A stretch of 40,576 nt of DNA from Caldifarciminota bacterium UBA2202 (GCA_002327905.1 DCUY01000030.1:1-40576), one strand, 5' to 3'. Counted from the stretch's first letter, positions 1 through 8,497 are shown. Translations and numbers: made by a program. The notes: a model not told the origin generated them from the sequence alone.

Positions 1-89
1 CAACTTCTGCCTCCCACATGATGTGTTGCCTTGTGATGACGTCCTCATTCGTTTTGGCTTTCGTGCTTCTATAAGTGTTTATTTGCCTG

Positions 90-178
90 AATCTTCTAAA
101 TTGATAGATCCTTCACTGTAGGCATAAGCATAGAAGCGTTCAGGACGACTGTGCTGTGCGCAGTCGGTTTTAGAAGAT
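90..178. repeat. Fold-back (palindromic) repeat element
   Basis: Perfect 11-bp terminal inverted repeats (AATCTTCTAAA at 90-100, TTTAGAAGATT at 168-178) bracket an inner hairpin at 146-166: a 9-bp stem with one G-T wobble and a 3-base loop. Between them are the blocks TCCTTCACT and GTTCAGGACGAC, which from memory resemble dispersed intergenic repeats of environmental bacteria. The inner hairpin followed by TTTT could also act as an intrinsic terminator for an unseen upstream gene. Whether the element is repeated elsewhere in the genome cannot be seen here. Confidence 0.5.
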
Positions 179-327
179 TATTGAAAAAATAGTTTATTTA
201 TTCAAGGCATTAGTGTCATTTAATCGGTCGACTGTAAATGATACTCGGAACGGATACACATACAAAGAAACATAATTCAAACCGGAATTACACTTGAATC
301 TGAAATCTTTTTCCGGTTTAGCCATTC

Positions 328-355
328 TTGACTATAATTCAAATAATATTATAAT
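328..355 (+). promoter_or_regulatory. Sigma70-type promoter for the propeller-M42-Mbx operon
   Basis: TTGACT (328-333), a 16-bp spacer, then TATAAT (350-355). The expected start of transcription is about 361-363, immediately before the ATG at 364, so the first message would be leaderless or nearly so. No comparable promoter was seen in the tightly packed genes down to 12695. Confidence 0.7.
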
Positions 356-363
356 ATAGAGAT

Positions 364-2190
364 ATGAAAAGAGCCTTGATTCTGTTTATATTGATTTTAT
401 CCACATCCCTGTTTTCGGAACAGTGGCAGATATCATCAATATTGGATATAGGAAAAGGGGAGCATCTTATTTATAAAGATATCGCTCTGACTCATGTGGG
501 GGCGTTTGACCTCGGAGATTCAAACAATCCCATTTTTCTTTTCAACGGGAATATGAAGAGTATTGATTTTGACAATGGATTTCTCGCTCTCCTTAATTAT
601 GACAACACAGTGAAAATATACAAAGTAGAAGACTCTGTAATCACATACAGATATTCATTTTCTCCTCCAGCTTCTGCAATCAGTTTATCCTTAACAGACA
701 GTCTGCTTTTAATAAAGGGAGAGAATGCCGACTACCTTATGAAAATCGATACTCTGCCCGCAGAAATCATCCCGGGGTTTAATTTATCATATATTGATTT
801 TATTGCGAAGAATGACTCTCAATTGGTCATAGTAAGAAATAATGGAGAGATGATTACATACGGGTATTTGAATTCAGGAAAGTTTGTTTTAAAAAACTCC
901 CTGTTCGCCGATAATGCCGCTTTTTTTCTTAAAAACGATTATGGACATTACTTCTCAAATGCTGAAGAAGGCAAATTATTATTTTATTCCATTGCAAACG
1001 ACTCTTTGAGGGAATTATTTGATTCTTCCACACTGCATGATTTTGTGAATGGATTTTCGTTTGACACAATGTTTGCGCTCTTAACAGAAGATTCAATTTA
1101 TTTCATAAGATTTTATGATGCATTCAATTATAATTACATTGACTCAATGAAGAGCATTGAAGGGCTTACTGACATAAGAATTGAGGATGATACAGTCTAT
1201 TTGCTCTCCGATAATGAATTGTATAAGAGAGAGATGTTCTCATCTGATGACACTTCAATAATTTACTCAAAAGGATTTTCAGGAGTTCTGTCAAACAACA
1301 GGACATTCTATCTCTTCTCAAAGGATATGATTTTTTCTTATGACACATTATTGACACTGAAGGAATTGAAGAGCGGATTTTTATTCACAAAGAACTTTTG
1401 TGCTGTGTATGACGATTCGACATTATGCTACACTGATGATGATTCTATAATCCAAGTGAATCTTCCTTTCATACCGTCAGCTTTTCAAATTAAAGATGAT
1501 TCGATATATGTAAGCTCAAAAAACAATGCAATATTTGCAAAAGAAACTTCAGACATGAATTTTACATTGATGAGTTATTTGAATTTTCCTGTATATGATT
1601 TCTGCATGTATGAAGGCAAAATATTCACAGCGGCAGGTTTTTACGGTTCGTGCAGAGCTGATATAAACGGAATGAGTCAATCAACATTCGGGGATATAGG
1701 ATTTATAAATAATATTTTCATTGCGGATAATGAGCTTTTTGCCGGAGTCGGGAATGACTTAATAATCAAAATCGATACGAATCTTAATATCATTGATACT
1801 GTCTTTGAAGGACAATTCATCAGTTCCTCTTCAACAACTCTTCGTCAGATCATAACGACTGATGATTCTGTTATTATTATGGATTCTACTTTTACTTCCT
1901 TAATTCCATATATCACTGATTACAAGGGAATATATGAAGCGGCTCTTATAGATACTGAGGCAATAATGATTTTCAGAGACGGAGCAACTGTTCTATTGAA
2001 TAAGAATATCACACTTAAAAGAGAGGAGCCGACCCGCATAATAGGAACAAAACCTGTTAAATTGAAGGATTCCGTATTTGATATAAACGGAAGAAGCCGG
2101 AGTTTGCTGAAAACAGGTTATAACAGCGGTATATATTTCATATATGACACAAACAGAGAACAGTTTGAGAAAATATTAAAAATCAAATAG
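364..2190 (+). CDS. Secreted beta-propeller-like protein with T9SS-type C-terminal tail
   Basis: 608 residues. A signal peptide is visible (MKRALILFILILSTSLFS, 1-18). The body is built of short repeated beta-strand units rich in Asp, Ser and aromatic residues (for example 'DDSIYVSS', 'DDTVYLLSD', 'ADNELFAGVGNDL'), the texture of a WD40/NHL-like propeller, but no family is assigned. The last ~40 residues ('VFDINGRSRSLL', 'GYNSGIYFIYDTN', 'ILKIK') match the layout of Por/T9SS type A sorting tails, though slightly degenerate, so export across the outer membrane is inferred. It is first in the transcription unit and its ATG sits at the predicted transcription start with no clear Shine-Dalgarno site. 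The M42 peptidase gene begins 8 bases after its stop. Role unknown. Confidence 0.75.
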   Translation: MKRALILFILILSTSLFSEQWQISSILDIGKGEHLIYKDIALTHVGAFDLGDSNNPIFLFNGNMKSIDFDNGFLALLNYDNTVKIYKVEDSVITYRYSFSPPASAISLSLTDSLLLIKGENADYLMKIDTLPAEIIPGFNLSYIDFIAKNDSQLVIVRNNGEMITYGYLNSGKFVLKNSLFADNAAFFLKNDYGHYFSNAEEGKLLFYSIANDSLRELFDSSTLHDFVNGFSFDTMFALLTEDSIYFIRFYDAFNYNYIDSMKSIEGLTDIRIEDDTVYLLSDNELYKREMFSSDDTSIIYSKGFSGVLSNNRTFYLFSKDMIFSYDTLLTLKELKSGFLFTKNFCAVYDDSTLCYTDDDSIIQVNLPFIPSAFQIKDDSIYVSSKNNAIFAKETSDMNFTLMSYLNFPVYDFCMYEGKIFTAAGFYGSCRADINGMSQSTFGDIGFINNIFIADNELFAGVGNDLIIKIDTNLNIIDTVFEGQFISSSSTTLRQIITTDDSVIIMDSTFTSLIPYITDYKGIYEAALIDTEAIMIFRDGATVLLNKNITLKREEPTRIIGTKPVKLKDSVFDINGRSRSLLKTGYNSGIYFIYDTNREQFEKILKIK

Positions 2191-2198
2191 GAGCGATA

Positions 2199-3203
2199 AT
2201 GATAAATGAATTCATAAAAGAGATTGTTCAAATTGATTCTCCATCCGGATATACTGACAAGGCGGTGAATCACCTTAAAGAAAAATTCGACACACTCGGA
2301 TATAAGACAATCCTCACAAATAAAAAAGCGCTCTTTGTAAGCGCAAGGGAAAATGTAAAATGCGCAGTGACAGCTCATGTTGATACTTTAGGCGGAATGG
2401 TGCGGGCGATAAAATCCGACGGAACTCTAAAAATATCACAGATAGGCGGCTATCCGAATAATTCATTTGAAGGAGAGTATGTCAAAGTAATCACACGCTC
2501 GGGAAATCTTATAACAGGCACTTTTTTGATAAATAATCCGTCAACGCATGTGAACAGGGAAGTGTCAAAAACCGAGAGGACAACTGATAATATGTTCATC
2601 AGACTTGACGCTGAAGTGCGCACAGCTGAAGAGACAAAGGCGCTGGGAATTTCAACAGGAGATTATGTTCTGTTCAATCCCAGATTTGAATTCACAGAAA
2701 CAGGATTTGTGAAGACAAGATTCTTGGATGACAAAGCATGCGTGGGGATATTCATGGAACTGCTGACCGAATACAAAGAGATTATGGAAAAGCACGATGT
2801 CGGGTTCTTTTTCTCAAACTATGAAGAGGTGGGGCACGGAGCTGCTTCGGGGATTCCGGACTCTGTAAAGGAGCTTTTAGTCGCAGATATGGGAGTTGTC
2901 GGAGACGGAGTAGAGGGAGATGAATATTCCGTGTCAATCTGCCCAAAGGATTCTACAGGGCCTTATGACTATGACTTAACGACCGAACTTATAAATATAG
3001 CAAAAGAGAAGAATATTAAATATAAAATTGATGTCTTTCCTTACTATGGCTCTGACGGGTCTGCCGCTCTTTCTGCGGGAAGCAATTTCCGCGTCGCTCT
3101 TATAGGTCCGGGAGTATCAGCATCGCACGGAGTTGAAAGGACACACATCAAAGGGCTTAATGCAACGAGAGACCTGATATTGGAATTCATAAAGAGAAGA
3201 TGA
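2199..3203 (+). CDS. M42 family metallopeptidase (glutamyl/deblocking aminopeptidase-like)
   Basis: 334 residues, usual length for the family. M42 enzymes are cytosolic, self-compartmentalising tetrahedral aminopeptidases with a two-metal centre. The expected ligand motifs are visible in order: 'TAHVDTLG' (His, Asp), 'RFLDDKA' (bridging Asp), 'SNYEEVGHG' (catalytic Glu pair), 'VADMG' (Asp) and 'SHGVERTH' (last His). 'GSDGSAAL' is also typical. A TAGGAG ribosome-binding site lies just before the ATG. The stop overlaps the start of the first membrane-complex gene, so it is probably cotranscribed with that complex. This suggests peptide use, but substrate specificity cannot be read from sequence. 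Confidence 0.9.
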   Translation: MINEFIKEIVQIDSPSGYTDKAVNHLKEKFDTLGYKTILTNKKALFVSARENVKCAVTAHVDTLGGMVRAIKSDGTLKISQIGGYPNNSFEGEYVKVITRSGNLITGTFLINNPSTHVNREVSKTERTTDNMFIRLDAEVRTAEETKALGISTGDYVLFNPRFEFTETGFVKTRFLDDKACVGIFMELLTEYKEIMEKHDVGFFFSNYEEVGHGAASGIPDSVKELLVADMGVVGDGVEGDEYSVSICPKDSTGPYDYDLTTELINIAKEKNIKYKIDVFPYYGSDGSAALSAGSNFRVALIGPGVSASHGVERTHIKGLNATRDLILEFIKRR

Positions 3204-3526
3204 TGAATATAATTGAAATAGTAAAGAGTCTCAAAATTATCGCCCTTTCATCGGATATTTTCAGAATACTTCTCATTGATATGAAGTTTCTGTTTATAAA
3301 TCTTTTTACTCCTGATTTAACTGACAGGGAGAGCATTATGAAGATCCCGTTAAATGATATGACTGATTCTCAGAAGAGGGCATTAAAAAGCATTTTGAAA
3401 CTCGACCTTAACATAAATTCAGTTATCGAAACAAAAGAGTCTTTAAGGATATCTTATGTCAATTATAAAGATTCTCTCTTCATAGAGAGCATTATCGGCA
3501 GTATTCAAAAGAGGATGCCCTCATGA
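3200..3526 (+). CDS. MnhE/MbxA-like subunit, short form
   Basis: 108 residues; usual MnhE proteins are about 160. It keeps a membrane-proximal helix ('IDMKFLFINLF') and the cytosolic part equivalent to the MnhE C-terminal half ('IMKIPLNDMTDSQKRALKSI', then a stretch equivalent to the usual LTPGT-to-VH region), but seems to lack the first membrane helices. In Mrp antiporters and Mbh/Mbx complexes this is a small membrane subunit of the ion-translocating module. The start overlaps the peptidase stop; ATG codons at 3200 and 3203 are both possible. Identification rests on gene order and weak similarity together. Confidence 0.6.
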   Translation: MMNIIEIVKSLKIIALSSDIFRILLIDMKFLFINLFTPDLTDRESIMKIPLNDMTDSQKRALKSILKLDLNINSVIETKESLRISYVNYKDSLFIESIIGSIQKRMPS

Positions 3527-3768
3527 TCTGGATGATATTCTCCTTGATTTTGAGCTTAGGTCTGATACTCTATGTTGCAAAGAGGGGGAATCTTCAGGAG
3601 AAGATGTTCGGACTCGTGTATCTTTTCATCTCTTTGAATGCTTTAATATTTTATTTTGCCAGTGAAACTCATAGGATGAAAGTGTTGGGTTTTATGAATA
3701 TAGCCAATATTCTTTTTCTTTTATTTGTTTATCTGATAATCAAATATATATCATCGGGAGAACACTGA
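3523..3768 (+). CDS. MnhF/MbxB-like membrane subunit
   Basis: 81 residues with three predicted membrane helices (about 1-19, 27-45, 55-75), the size and topology of MnhF/MrpF. It overlaps the upstream gene by 4 bases. Position between MnhE-like and MnhG-like genes supports the assignment. In Mrp-type modules this subunit packs beside MnhE and MnhG in the cation-translocating part. Sequence similarity alone would be weak. Confidence 0.6.
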   Translation: MIWMIFSLILSLGLILYVAKRGNLQEKMFGLVYLFISLNALIFYFASETHRMKVLGFMNIANILFLLFVYLIIKYISSGEH

Positions 3769-3769
3769 T

Positions 3770-4045
3770 TTGAATAATCTGCTTTTCGCATTATCATCAA
3801 TCTCAATTCTTTTCTCAATTATATATCTTATAAAGAAGAATTCGAGATTCAATAAAAAGAGCAGTATGGTCTTTATGAGTGCAGGAATCCTGATACTTCT
3901 CTATGTCACAATAAAACAGTATTCTGCGAATATTTATTCGATATTCTATCTGCTTCAGACTGCCGTGATTTCAATAATGCTTTTCAGGATAGTCAATAAG
4001 TTCATTTTTACCAGAAGCTCCGAGGAGAATAATGAAGACATTTGA
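3770..4045 (+). CDS. MnhG/MbxC-like membrane subunit
   Basis: 91 residues, three predicted helices (about 4-21, 33-50, 57-76) and an acidic tail ('SSEENNEDI'). Size and topology fit MnhG/MrpG. The start is a TTG codon at 3770, preceded by GGGAG about 9 bases upstream; no better start is available. The gene begins one base after the preceding stop and its 3' end overlaps the next gene by 14 bases. The assignment leans on the conserved order E-F-G of Mrp and Mbh/Mbx operons. Confidence 0.55.
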   Translation: MNNLLFALSSISILFSIIYLIKKNSRFNKKSSMVFMSAGILILLYVTIKQYSANIYSIFYLLQTAVISIMLFRIVNKFIFTRSSEENNEDI

Positions 4046-4277
4046 AACGGCAATCGCCGCAATATTGATTCTTACAACATTTAGCGCATTCATGATATAT
4101 TTCATAAAGAGAATATTTTCGGTCATAATTATCTTCACCGTTTACTCAATACTCTTCTCAATGCTCATTTATAATTTTGGATTTGAGTCTCTTGCGCTTC
4201 TGAATCTGTTTGCCGGAGGCATTTTGATAAGCGTAACTTCAATTATTTTTATGAAACCTGCAAGGAAGATGCATTGA
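4032..4277 (+). CDS. MbhD/MbxD-like (DUF4040-like) membrane subunit
   Basis: 81 residues with three predicted helices (about 5-25, 31-48, 55-72). MbhD corresponds to part of the C-terminal region of MrpA, and this protein has the expected size and place, directly after the MnhG-like gene and before an MbhE/F-like gene. The ATG overlaps the upstream gene and its stop overlaps the next start. The usual acidic motif of DUF4040 is not obvious, so this is a divergent member. Confidence 0.5.
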   Translation: MKTFETAIAAILILTTFSAFMIYFIKRIFSVIIIFTVYSILFSMLIYNFGFESLALLNLFAGGILISVTSIIFMKPARKMH

Positions 4278-4942
4278 AGTACATAATATTTTCTGTCATT
4301 GCGGGAATATTGGCATCAGCTCTCTATTTGGCGATATTTTCCAATGCTGACATGCTACAGATTTTAAATCATCATAACAGCTCGGAATTCGCCGGATATT
4401 TTGATGCAGAGTCGCTCGAATCTTCAGTCGGAAGTCCTCTTGTGATTCTGACAGTAATCGGTTTTGTTTTGATAACAATACTTTCCAAACATGTATTTGA
4501 GGAAGATATGCCGATTCTTGATAATTCTTTTTTAAGCGGAACAGTAAGAAAGAGAACAATCTTACTCGCCGTTCTTTTTATTCTTTTATCTTATTTTATT
4601 TTCTTCGGAATTAAAATGAAGGGAATGGGTTTGGAGATTTCAGTGATTGCAGGCACCGGGTATTTTCTGATGCATCTTCTATCAGGAAGCAAACTCAGAG
4701 GAGGAGATTTTTTAGAAATGACAGCCTTGATTTCCATGTTTCTTTTGCTTTCACTTTCATCAATAGGTATATTCACGGAGAATGTTCCTTTTCGAACTCC
4801 TTACTTCATGACAAATACCATATCATTCCTCGGAATTGACCTCTACTCAGTGTTGATATTTATAACTGCCAATCTTGCAGTGGGATTTGCATTATCGTAT
4901 ATAATGACATCTTTCATCACGGAGAGCGAAGATGAGCAGTAA
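4274..4942 (+). CDS. MbhE-MbhF/MnhB-like fused membrane subunit
   Basis: 222 residues. The N-terminal part (about 1-75) has two helices separated by an extra-membrane stretch, as in MbhE (MrpA C-terminal fragment). The second part (about 90-215) has four helices with 'GMGLEISVIAGTGYFLM' and resembles MnhB/MbhF, which is normally a separate gene. The start is TTG at 4274, whose TTGA overlaps the upstream TGA stop. A fusion of E and F is inferred from size, helix pattern and the otherwise complete gene order. It would belong to the ion-translocating module. Confidence 0.55.
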   Translation: MKYIIFSVIAGILASALYLAIFSNADMLQILNHHNSSEFAGYFDAESLESSVGSPLVILTVIGFVLITILSKHVFEEDMPILDNSFLSGTVRKRTILLAVLFILLSYFIFFGIKMKGMGLEISVIAGTGYFLMHLLSGSKLRGGDFLEMTALISMFLLLSLSSIGIFTENVPFRTPYFMTNTISFLGIDLYSVLIFITANLAVGFALSYIMTSFITESEDEQ

Positions 4943-5258
4943 GTTTGAATTCAATGTCTTTTTAATAGTAATATTGGCATCAATAAGCATAATCTCAATT
5001 CTCATGACGAAGAATCTTTTTAAGATGGCTGTCTTCTTGACCATTCTCCTCGATTCTGTGCTGGCATTCTTTTTGATGTTTTCAAAGAGCCTCCTTTTCA
5101 TATCCGCATCAGACATTAAAATGAATTATGAAATACTTGGAATTATATTTATACTCTTTAAATTTCTGCTGTTTATTCTGTTTATGATTTTTTTAAGCAA
5201 GCATTCAAAAGAAAACGACTCTATGGAAAAGGATTTCAGGCCCAAACACTATGATTAA
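4932..5258 (+). CDS. MnhC/MbxG (NuoK-like) membrane subunit
   Basis: 108 residues with three predicted helices (about 7-24, 28-48, 67-90), the size and topology of NuoK/MnhC. It sits directly before the large antiporter-like subunits, as in Mrp and Mbh operons, and overlaps its neighbours on both sides (11 and 8 bases). The polar 'SASDIKMNYE' before the third helix stands where NuoK has its conserved 'DPxxQALVLTxIV' region, but that motif is strongly changed. The family call therefore rests mainly on context. Confidence 0.6.
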   Translation: MSSKFEFNVFLIVILASISIISILMTKNLFKMAVFLTILLDSVLAFFLMFSKSLLFISASDIKMNYEILGIIFILFKFLLFILFMIFLSKHSKENDSMEKDFRPKHYD

Positions 5259-6735
5259 TCTGTTTATACCATTAGTCTTTCCTATTGCCGCAGGAATATT
5301 ATTTCTTCTTTTCGGGAAGAGATACAAAGGACTCTTGTTCGCTATAATAATTCTCTCAATTCTTTTTGGAATACTTGTTTATGCTCTCAGACTGACGCTT
5401 CCTATAAGTGAAATTGAGGTTATCCGCACGGGAGGCAGTTTTAATGAATTGGGAATAACATTGGAATTTTCTCGTTTCACAATTATTCTTTCAATAGTTG
5501 TTTATGTTTTGTCCCTGATTATCCTCATATTCAATTATGTGGTTGTAAAGAACAGGGAATGGAAGATGGCAATACTGGCTGTTATGCCGGGATTGTGCGC
5601 AATGGCCATACAGTCAACGGAAATGCTCAATTATATTGTATGTATATTTCTTCTGTCTCTTCTTTTCATAATTTACAGTTATGATAAAGATAATAGCAGT
5701 TCATTCGCCTGTCTAAGATTGTTGACTGGAATTTTTATTGCAGTGATTTTGTTTTTAATCGCCATGGGTTCATCTTTAATGTTTTATCCCGGAGGAAACA
5801 TTATTTTGCATAATATTCTGTCAGGCGCGCCTGCCGGAAGATACACCGGAATAATAATGATGTTAATGACTCTCTCTGCCTCTATATTTGCCGGTATTTT
5901 CCCTTTTAACATATTCGCTTATGATTTTATCTCTGCACTGAAACAGGAGGAAAAGGGAGGCTGGTTGCTTTTTATCTCATTGCCCTCAATAGTATTCATC
6001 TTCAAGCTTCTTAATTCTTGTCAGGGAACAGAGACTTTAAACAGGGCATTATTCTTTATGGCGATTATATCATTTGCTTTCTCCGTATTATCATTATTTG
6101 TAAAGAAGAATGTGAATGATCTTCAGGCGAATATAATGTTCGCAGTCTCCTCTGAAATACTTCTGATGCTTCTCTACGGAATAATTTATAAAGAATCCGT
6201 TTTTTCGATTTTTGCTATTTTAAGCATAATCCCGGCGGTCTTTATGATTCTTTCATTGGGAGCCATTAATGCGAAAGATATAACCATGCCGAAAGGCAGT
6301 TTCAAAAAAAATCCTTTCAACGTGCTCACATTTCTTGTTTCCGCTTTTTCAATTGCATTGATTCCTCCTTCAATCGGATTCATCTCAAAGTTCAGCATGA
6401 TATCAGGACTGCTGTCAAACAAACAGTTATTTGTGGCTGTTGTGCTTATAGTTTTATTCGCAATTGAATCTTATGTGTTTTTGAGAATAATATTCTCAAT
6501 GTTCATAACTGATTCTACTGAAAAAACACAGGCATTTTATTCAAGAAAAGTCGATATAATTATTTTTGCCGCATCCGTATTGGCTGTCATTGCAGTATAT
6601 TCAGGACAAAAGTATCTTTATGAAGCGTCAATTACAGGATATGAAAATTCGTTCGGAAAGATTGCAGATAATTATTTGAAAGACAAGCTCCGTCTTGAGT
6701 CGGAGTCGAATCTCAAACAATTCATCATAGAGTAA
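5251..6735 (+). CDS. Antiporter-like subunit H (NuoM/MnhD/MbxH family)
   Basis: 494 residues, polytopic, with the proton-conducting antiporter fold. The C-terminal half carries 'SIALIPPSIGFISKF' (about 370-382), matching the conserved LPPxxGFxSK segment with its Lys near 381. The middle segment 'GIFPFNIFAYDF' corresponds to the usual GxxPFHxWLPDA loop, with the His and the preceding Lys lost. The TM5 glutamate of the family (FWE-type motif) appears replaced: in 'STEMLNYIVCIFLLS' (122-136) the expected position is Phe133. This subunit may thus be impaired or altered in ion transport, unlike its partner immediately downstream. Confidence 0.85.
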   Translation: MINLFIPLVFPIAAGILFLLFGKRYKGLLFAIIILSILFGILVYALRLTLPISEIEVIRTGGSFNELGITLEFSRFTIILSIVVYVLSLIILIFNYVVVKNREWKMAILAVMPGLCAMAIQSTEMLNYIVCIFLLSLLFIIYSYDKDNSSSFACLRLLTGIFIAVILFLIAMGSSLMFYPGGNIILHNILSGAPAGRYTGIIMMLMTLSASIFAGIFPFNIFAYDFISALKQEEKGGWLLFISLPSIVFIFKLLNSCQGTETLNRALFFMAIISFAFSVLSLFVKKNVNDLQANIMFAVSSEILLMLLYGIIYKESVFSIFAILSIIPAVFMILSLGAINAKDITMPKGSFKKNPFNVLTFLVSAFSIALIPPSIGFISKFSMISGLLSNKQLFVAVVLIVLFAIESYVFLRIIFSMFITDSTEKTQAFYSRKVDIIIFAASVLAVIAVYSGQKYLYEASITGYENSFGKIADNYLKDKLRLESESNLKQFIIE

Positions 6736-6736
6736 T

Positions 6737-8497
6737 ATGAGCGGAACATTTATATTTTCAATGATTTTTTCAATTCTCATAGTCTACTTTGTAGGGGATA
6801 TATCAAAGATACTGAGGAATATGCTTATAATGGTTATCTTTGCATTCTCCGCTCTGTTTTTCCTGCAGGTGGGAGGAGTCGCTTATGATTTGAATATCTT
6901 TCCGTCAGGAATAATGAGCATCGGATTCTCATTCAGAAAATTCGGCAAATATATGTGTCTGTTGAATCATGCTGTATTTTTTATATTCATGATCAAAGAC
7001 ATGGCGAAAGAGAAGCATGAGAGCGAAAACAGTTACTTTATGAATATGCTGTTTCTATTTTTCGCCACAAATCTGCTACTGTTTTCAAAAAATATTGAAA
7101 CAGCCATTGTAATTTATGAAATTACAATCTATTTCATCCTGTTTCTAATTACAACCAATATAAACGAAAGAAAGACAGTAAATGACATACTCTTCATAAA
7201 CAGCATTCTGTCGGCAATATTCATAATTGCTCTGATACTTCTAAAACAGAAGGAGGGGCAGAATTTTGCCACATTGTCTTATGTTCTTTTAATAATAGTC
7301 ATGGTGGGGAGACTCTTCATGATTCCTTTCAATTCAAGATTCGTCAGTGAGCTTAAAAAGGCGGGAATAATCCTTCTCGGTTATTTTATGTTTGTGCTTT
7401 TTGCCATAAACATTTCTCTCAGCAATCTGATACTCTCTCTGCCACTCGGCATTTCGCAAACAGTCATCAATTCAAGTTATCTGGTCTTTGTTCCTTTCAT
7501 GATATTGTCGCTTCTCAGAGCATTGGCGGCAGAGGACATAAAGCAGATGATGTTTTTTCTTTTCACTCTTGTCATTTCCTCTTTAATGGCTTACGAATTC
7601 CGCTTGAATGTGGGAGGTCTCAATGCGATTCCTCTTATTTTCAGTTCAATGGTCGCCATGACGGTTCTGCTTGTTGAAATTGATTTCATTGAAGAGACAT
7701 TCCTTACAACTGACCTTAAAAGACTGGGAGGAATATCAAGATATCTGAATCATTCTCCATTGATATTTATAATGGCGTTTATCGCCCTGATAGGACTTCC
7801 GCCTATAAGCATGCTCGGGTCGAAATCATTTACAATTGATCTGCCGTTCATGTTTAAGGCATTTTATGTATTTTCAGTTTTTGCTGTAGTGCTGATTTCA
7901 TTCAAAGCCTCTGCTCTGCTGTTTTTCACTGAATCCGAATATTCCGGAATAGCAGTATTTGACTATAGGAAGATTGGCAGTCGTCTTTATATATATTTTC
8001 TTTTTGCCGCATTGATATTTATTTTGCTTTTCCCATTCTGCTTCAATTCAATATGCGATGCAATAAGAAGTTCAGACACAGGAATATCCGTTCTTATTGC
8101 AGATACGGATATGCAGAGAACGGGAGTTTTTCTTAATTTCGCTCTTTTTATATTTATTCTGATTTCCATGTATTTAAGGAAAAAGACTCTTCCTAAAACA
8201 TCTTCAAAGCCGGATAAAAGAGTTTCGGAGATTGTGTATGATTCAAAGACTATACTTCATTCTTTTGACAGAAATATAAATCTCAATGGAGTAAATTTTT
8301 ACGGATATAATGAGGAAAAGAGCGGCAAATTCGGCAAGTATGCGGATTTGGACGGCGCTGTCAGGTTTTTAAGCGGAATGATATCTGATATAGGCGGTTT
8401 CTCAGTGAAATTCTATCAGCGCAGTTTTACTGCTGTTTTTCTAATAGTGATAATTTTTGTAATTGCATTTGCTCTTCTGTCCGGAGTTGTATTATGA
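6737..8497 (+). CDS. Second antiporter-like subunit H' (NuoM/MnhD family)
   Basis: 586 residues and about 14 or more helices, with a soluble stretch (about 470-550) before a final C-terminal helix. It retains the key TM5 glutamate ('VIYEITIYF', Glu128). At the TM7 position it has 'MVGRLFMIPFNSRF', with Arg192 where Lys is usual, and it keeps 'LIGLPPISMLGSKSF' with the TM12 Lys. The presence of two antiporter-like subunits is a hallmark of Mbx/MBS complexes, in contrast to the single MbhH of Mbh hydrogenases. It starts one base after the previous stop and its 3' end overlaps the NuoH-like gene by 4 bases. Confidence 0.85.
   Translation: MSGTFIFSMIFSILIVYFVGDISKILRNMLIMVIFAFSALFFLQVGGVAYDLNIFPSGIMSIGFSFRKFGKYMCLLNHAVFFIFMIKDMAKEKHESENSYFMNMLFLFFATNLLLFSKNIETAIVIYEITIYFILFLITTNINERKTVNDILFINSILSAIFIIALILLKQKEGQNFATLSYVLLIIVMVGRLFMIPFNSRFVSELKKAGIILLGYFMFVLFAINISLSNLILSLPLGISQTVINSSYLVFVPFMILSLLRALAAEDIKQMMFFLFTLVISSLMAYEFRLNVGGLNAIPLIFSSMVAMTVLLVEIDFIEETFLTTDLKRLGGISRYLNHSPLIFIMAFIALIGLPPISMLGSKSFTIDLPFMFKAFYVFSVFAVVLISFKASALLFFTESEYSGIAVFDYRKIGSRLYIYFLFAALIFILLFPFCFNSICDAIRSSDTGISVLIADTDMQRTGVFLNFALFIFILISMYLRKKTLPKTSSKPDKRVSEIVYDSKTILHSFDRNINLNGVNFYGYNEEKSGKFGKYADLDGAVRFLSGMISDIGGFSVKFYQRSFTAVFLIVIIFVIAFALLSGVVL

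Larger units (their letters stand above)
1..363. other. Intergenic region upstream of the first gene
   Basis: No convincing coding frame was seen on either strand. It holds a fold-back element (90-178), an AT-rich imperfect dyad at 181-205 (10-base arms, 9 of 10 matching), a perfect 9-bp inverted repeat with arms at 279-287 and 311-319, and a sigma70-type promoter at 328-355. Positions 1-89 show nothing I can name. Confidence 0.6.

Noticed and set aside
181..205. Imperfect dyad TTGAAAAAAT...ATTTATTCAA considered as a Rex operator
   Set aside because: It lacks the TTGTGAA/TTCACAA half-sites, is AT-rich enough to arise by chance and lies over 120 bases from the promoter.
279..319. 9-bp inverted repeat AAACCGGAA/TTCCGGTTT upstream of the first promoter
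   Set aside because: The 23-base loop and absence of other copies in the window give no support for a specific regulator; noted only within the intergenic entry.
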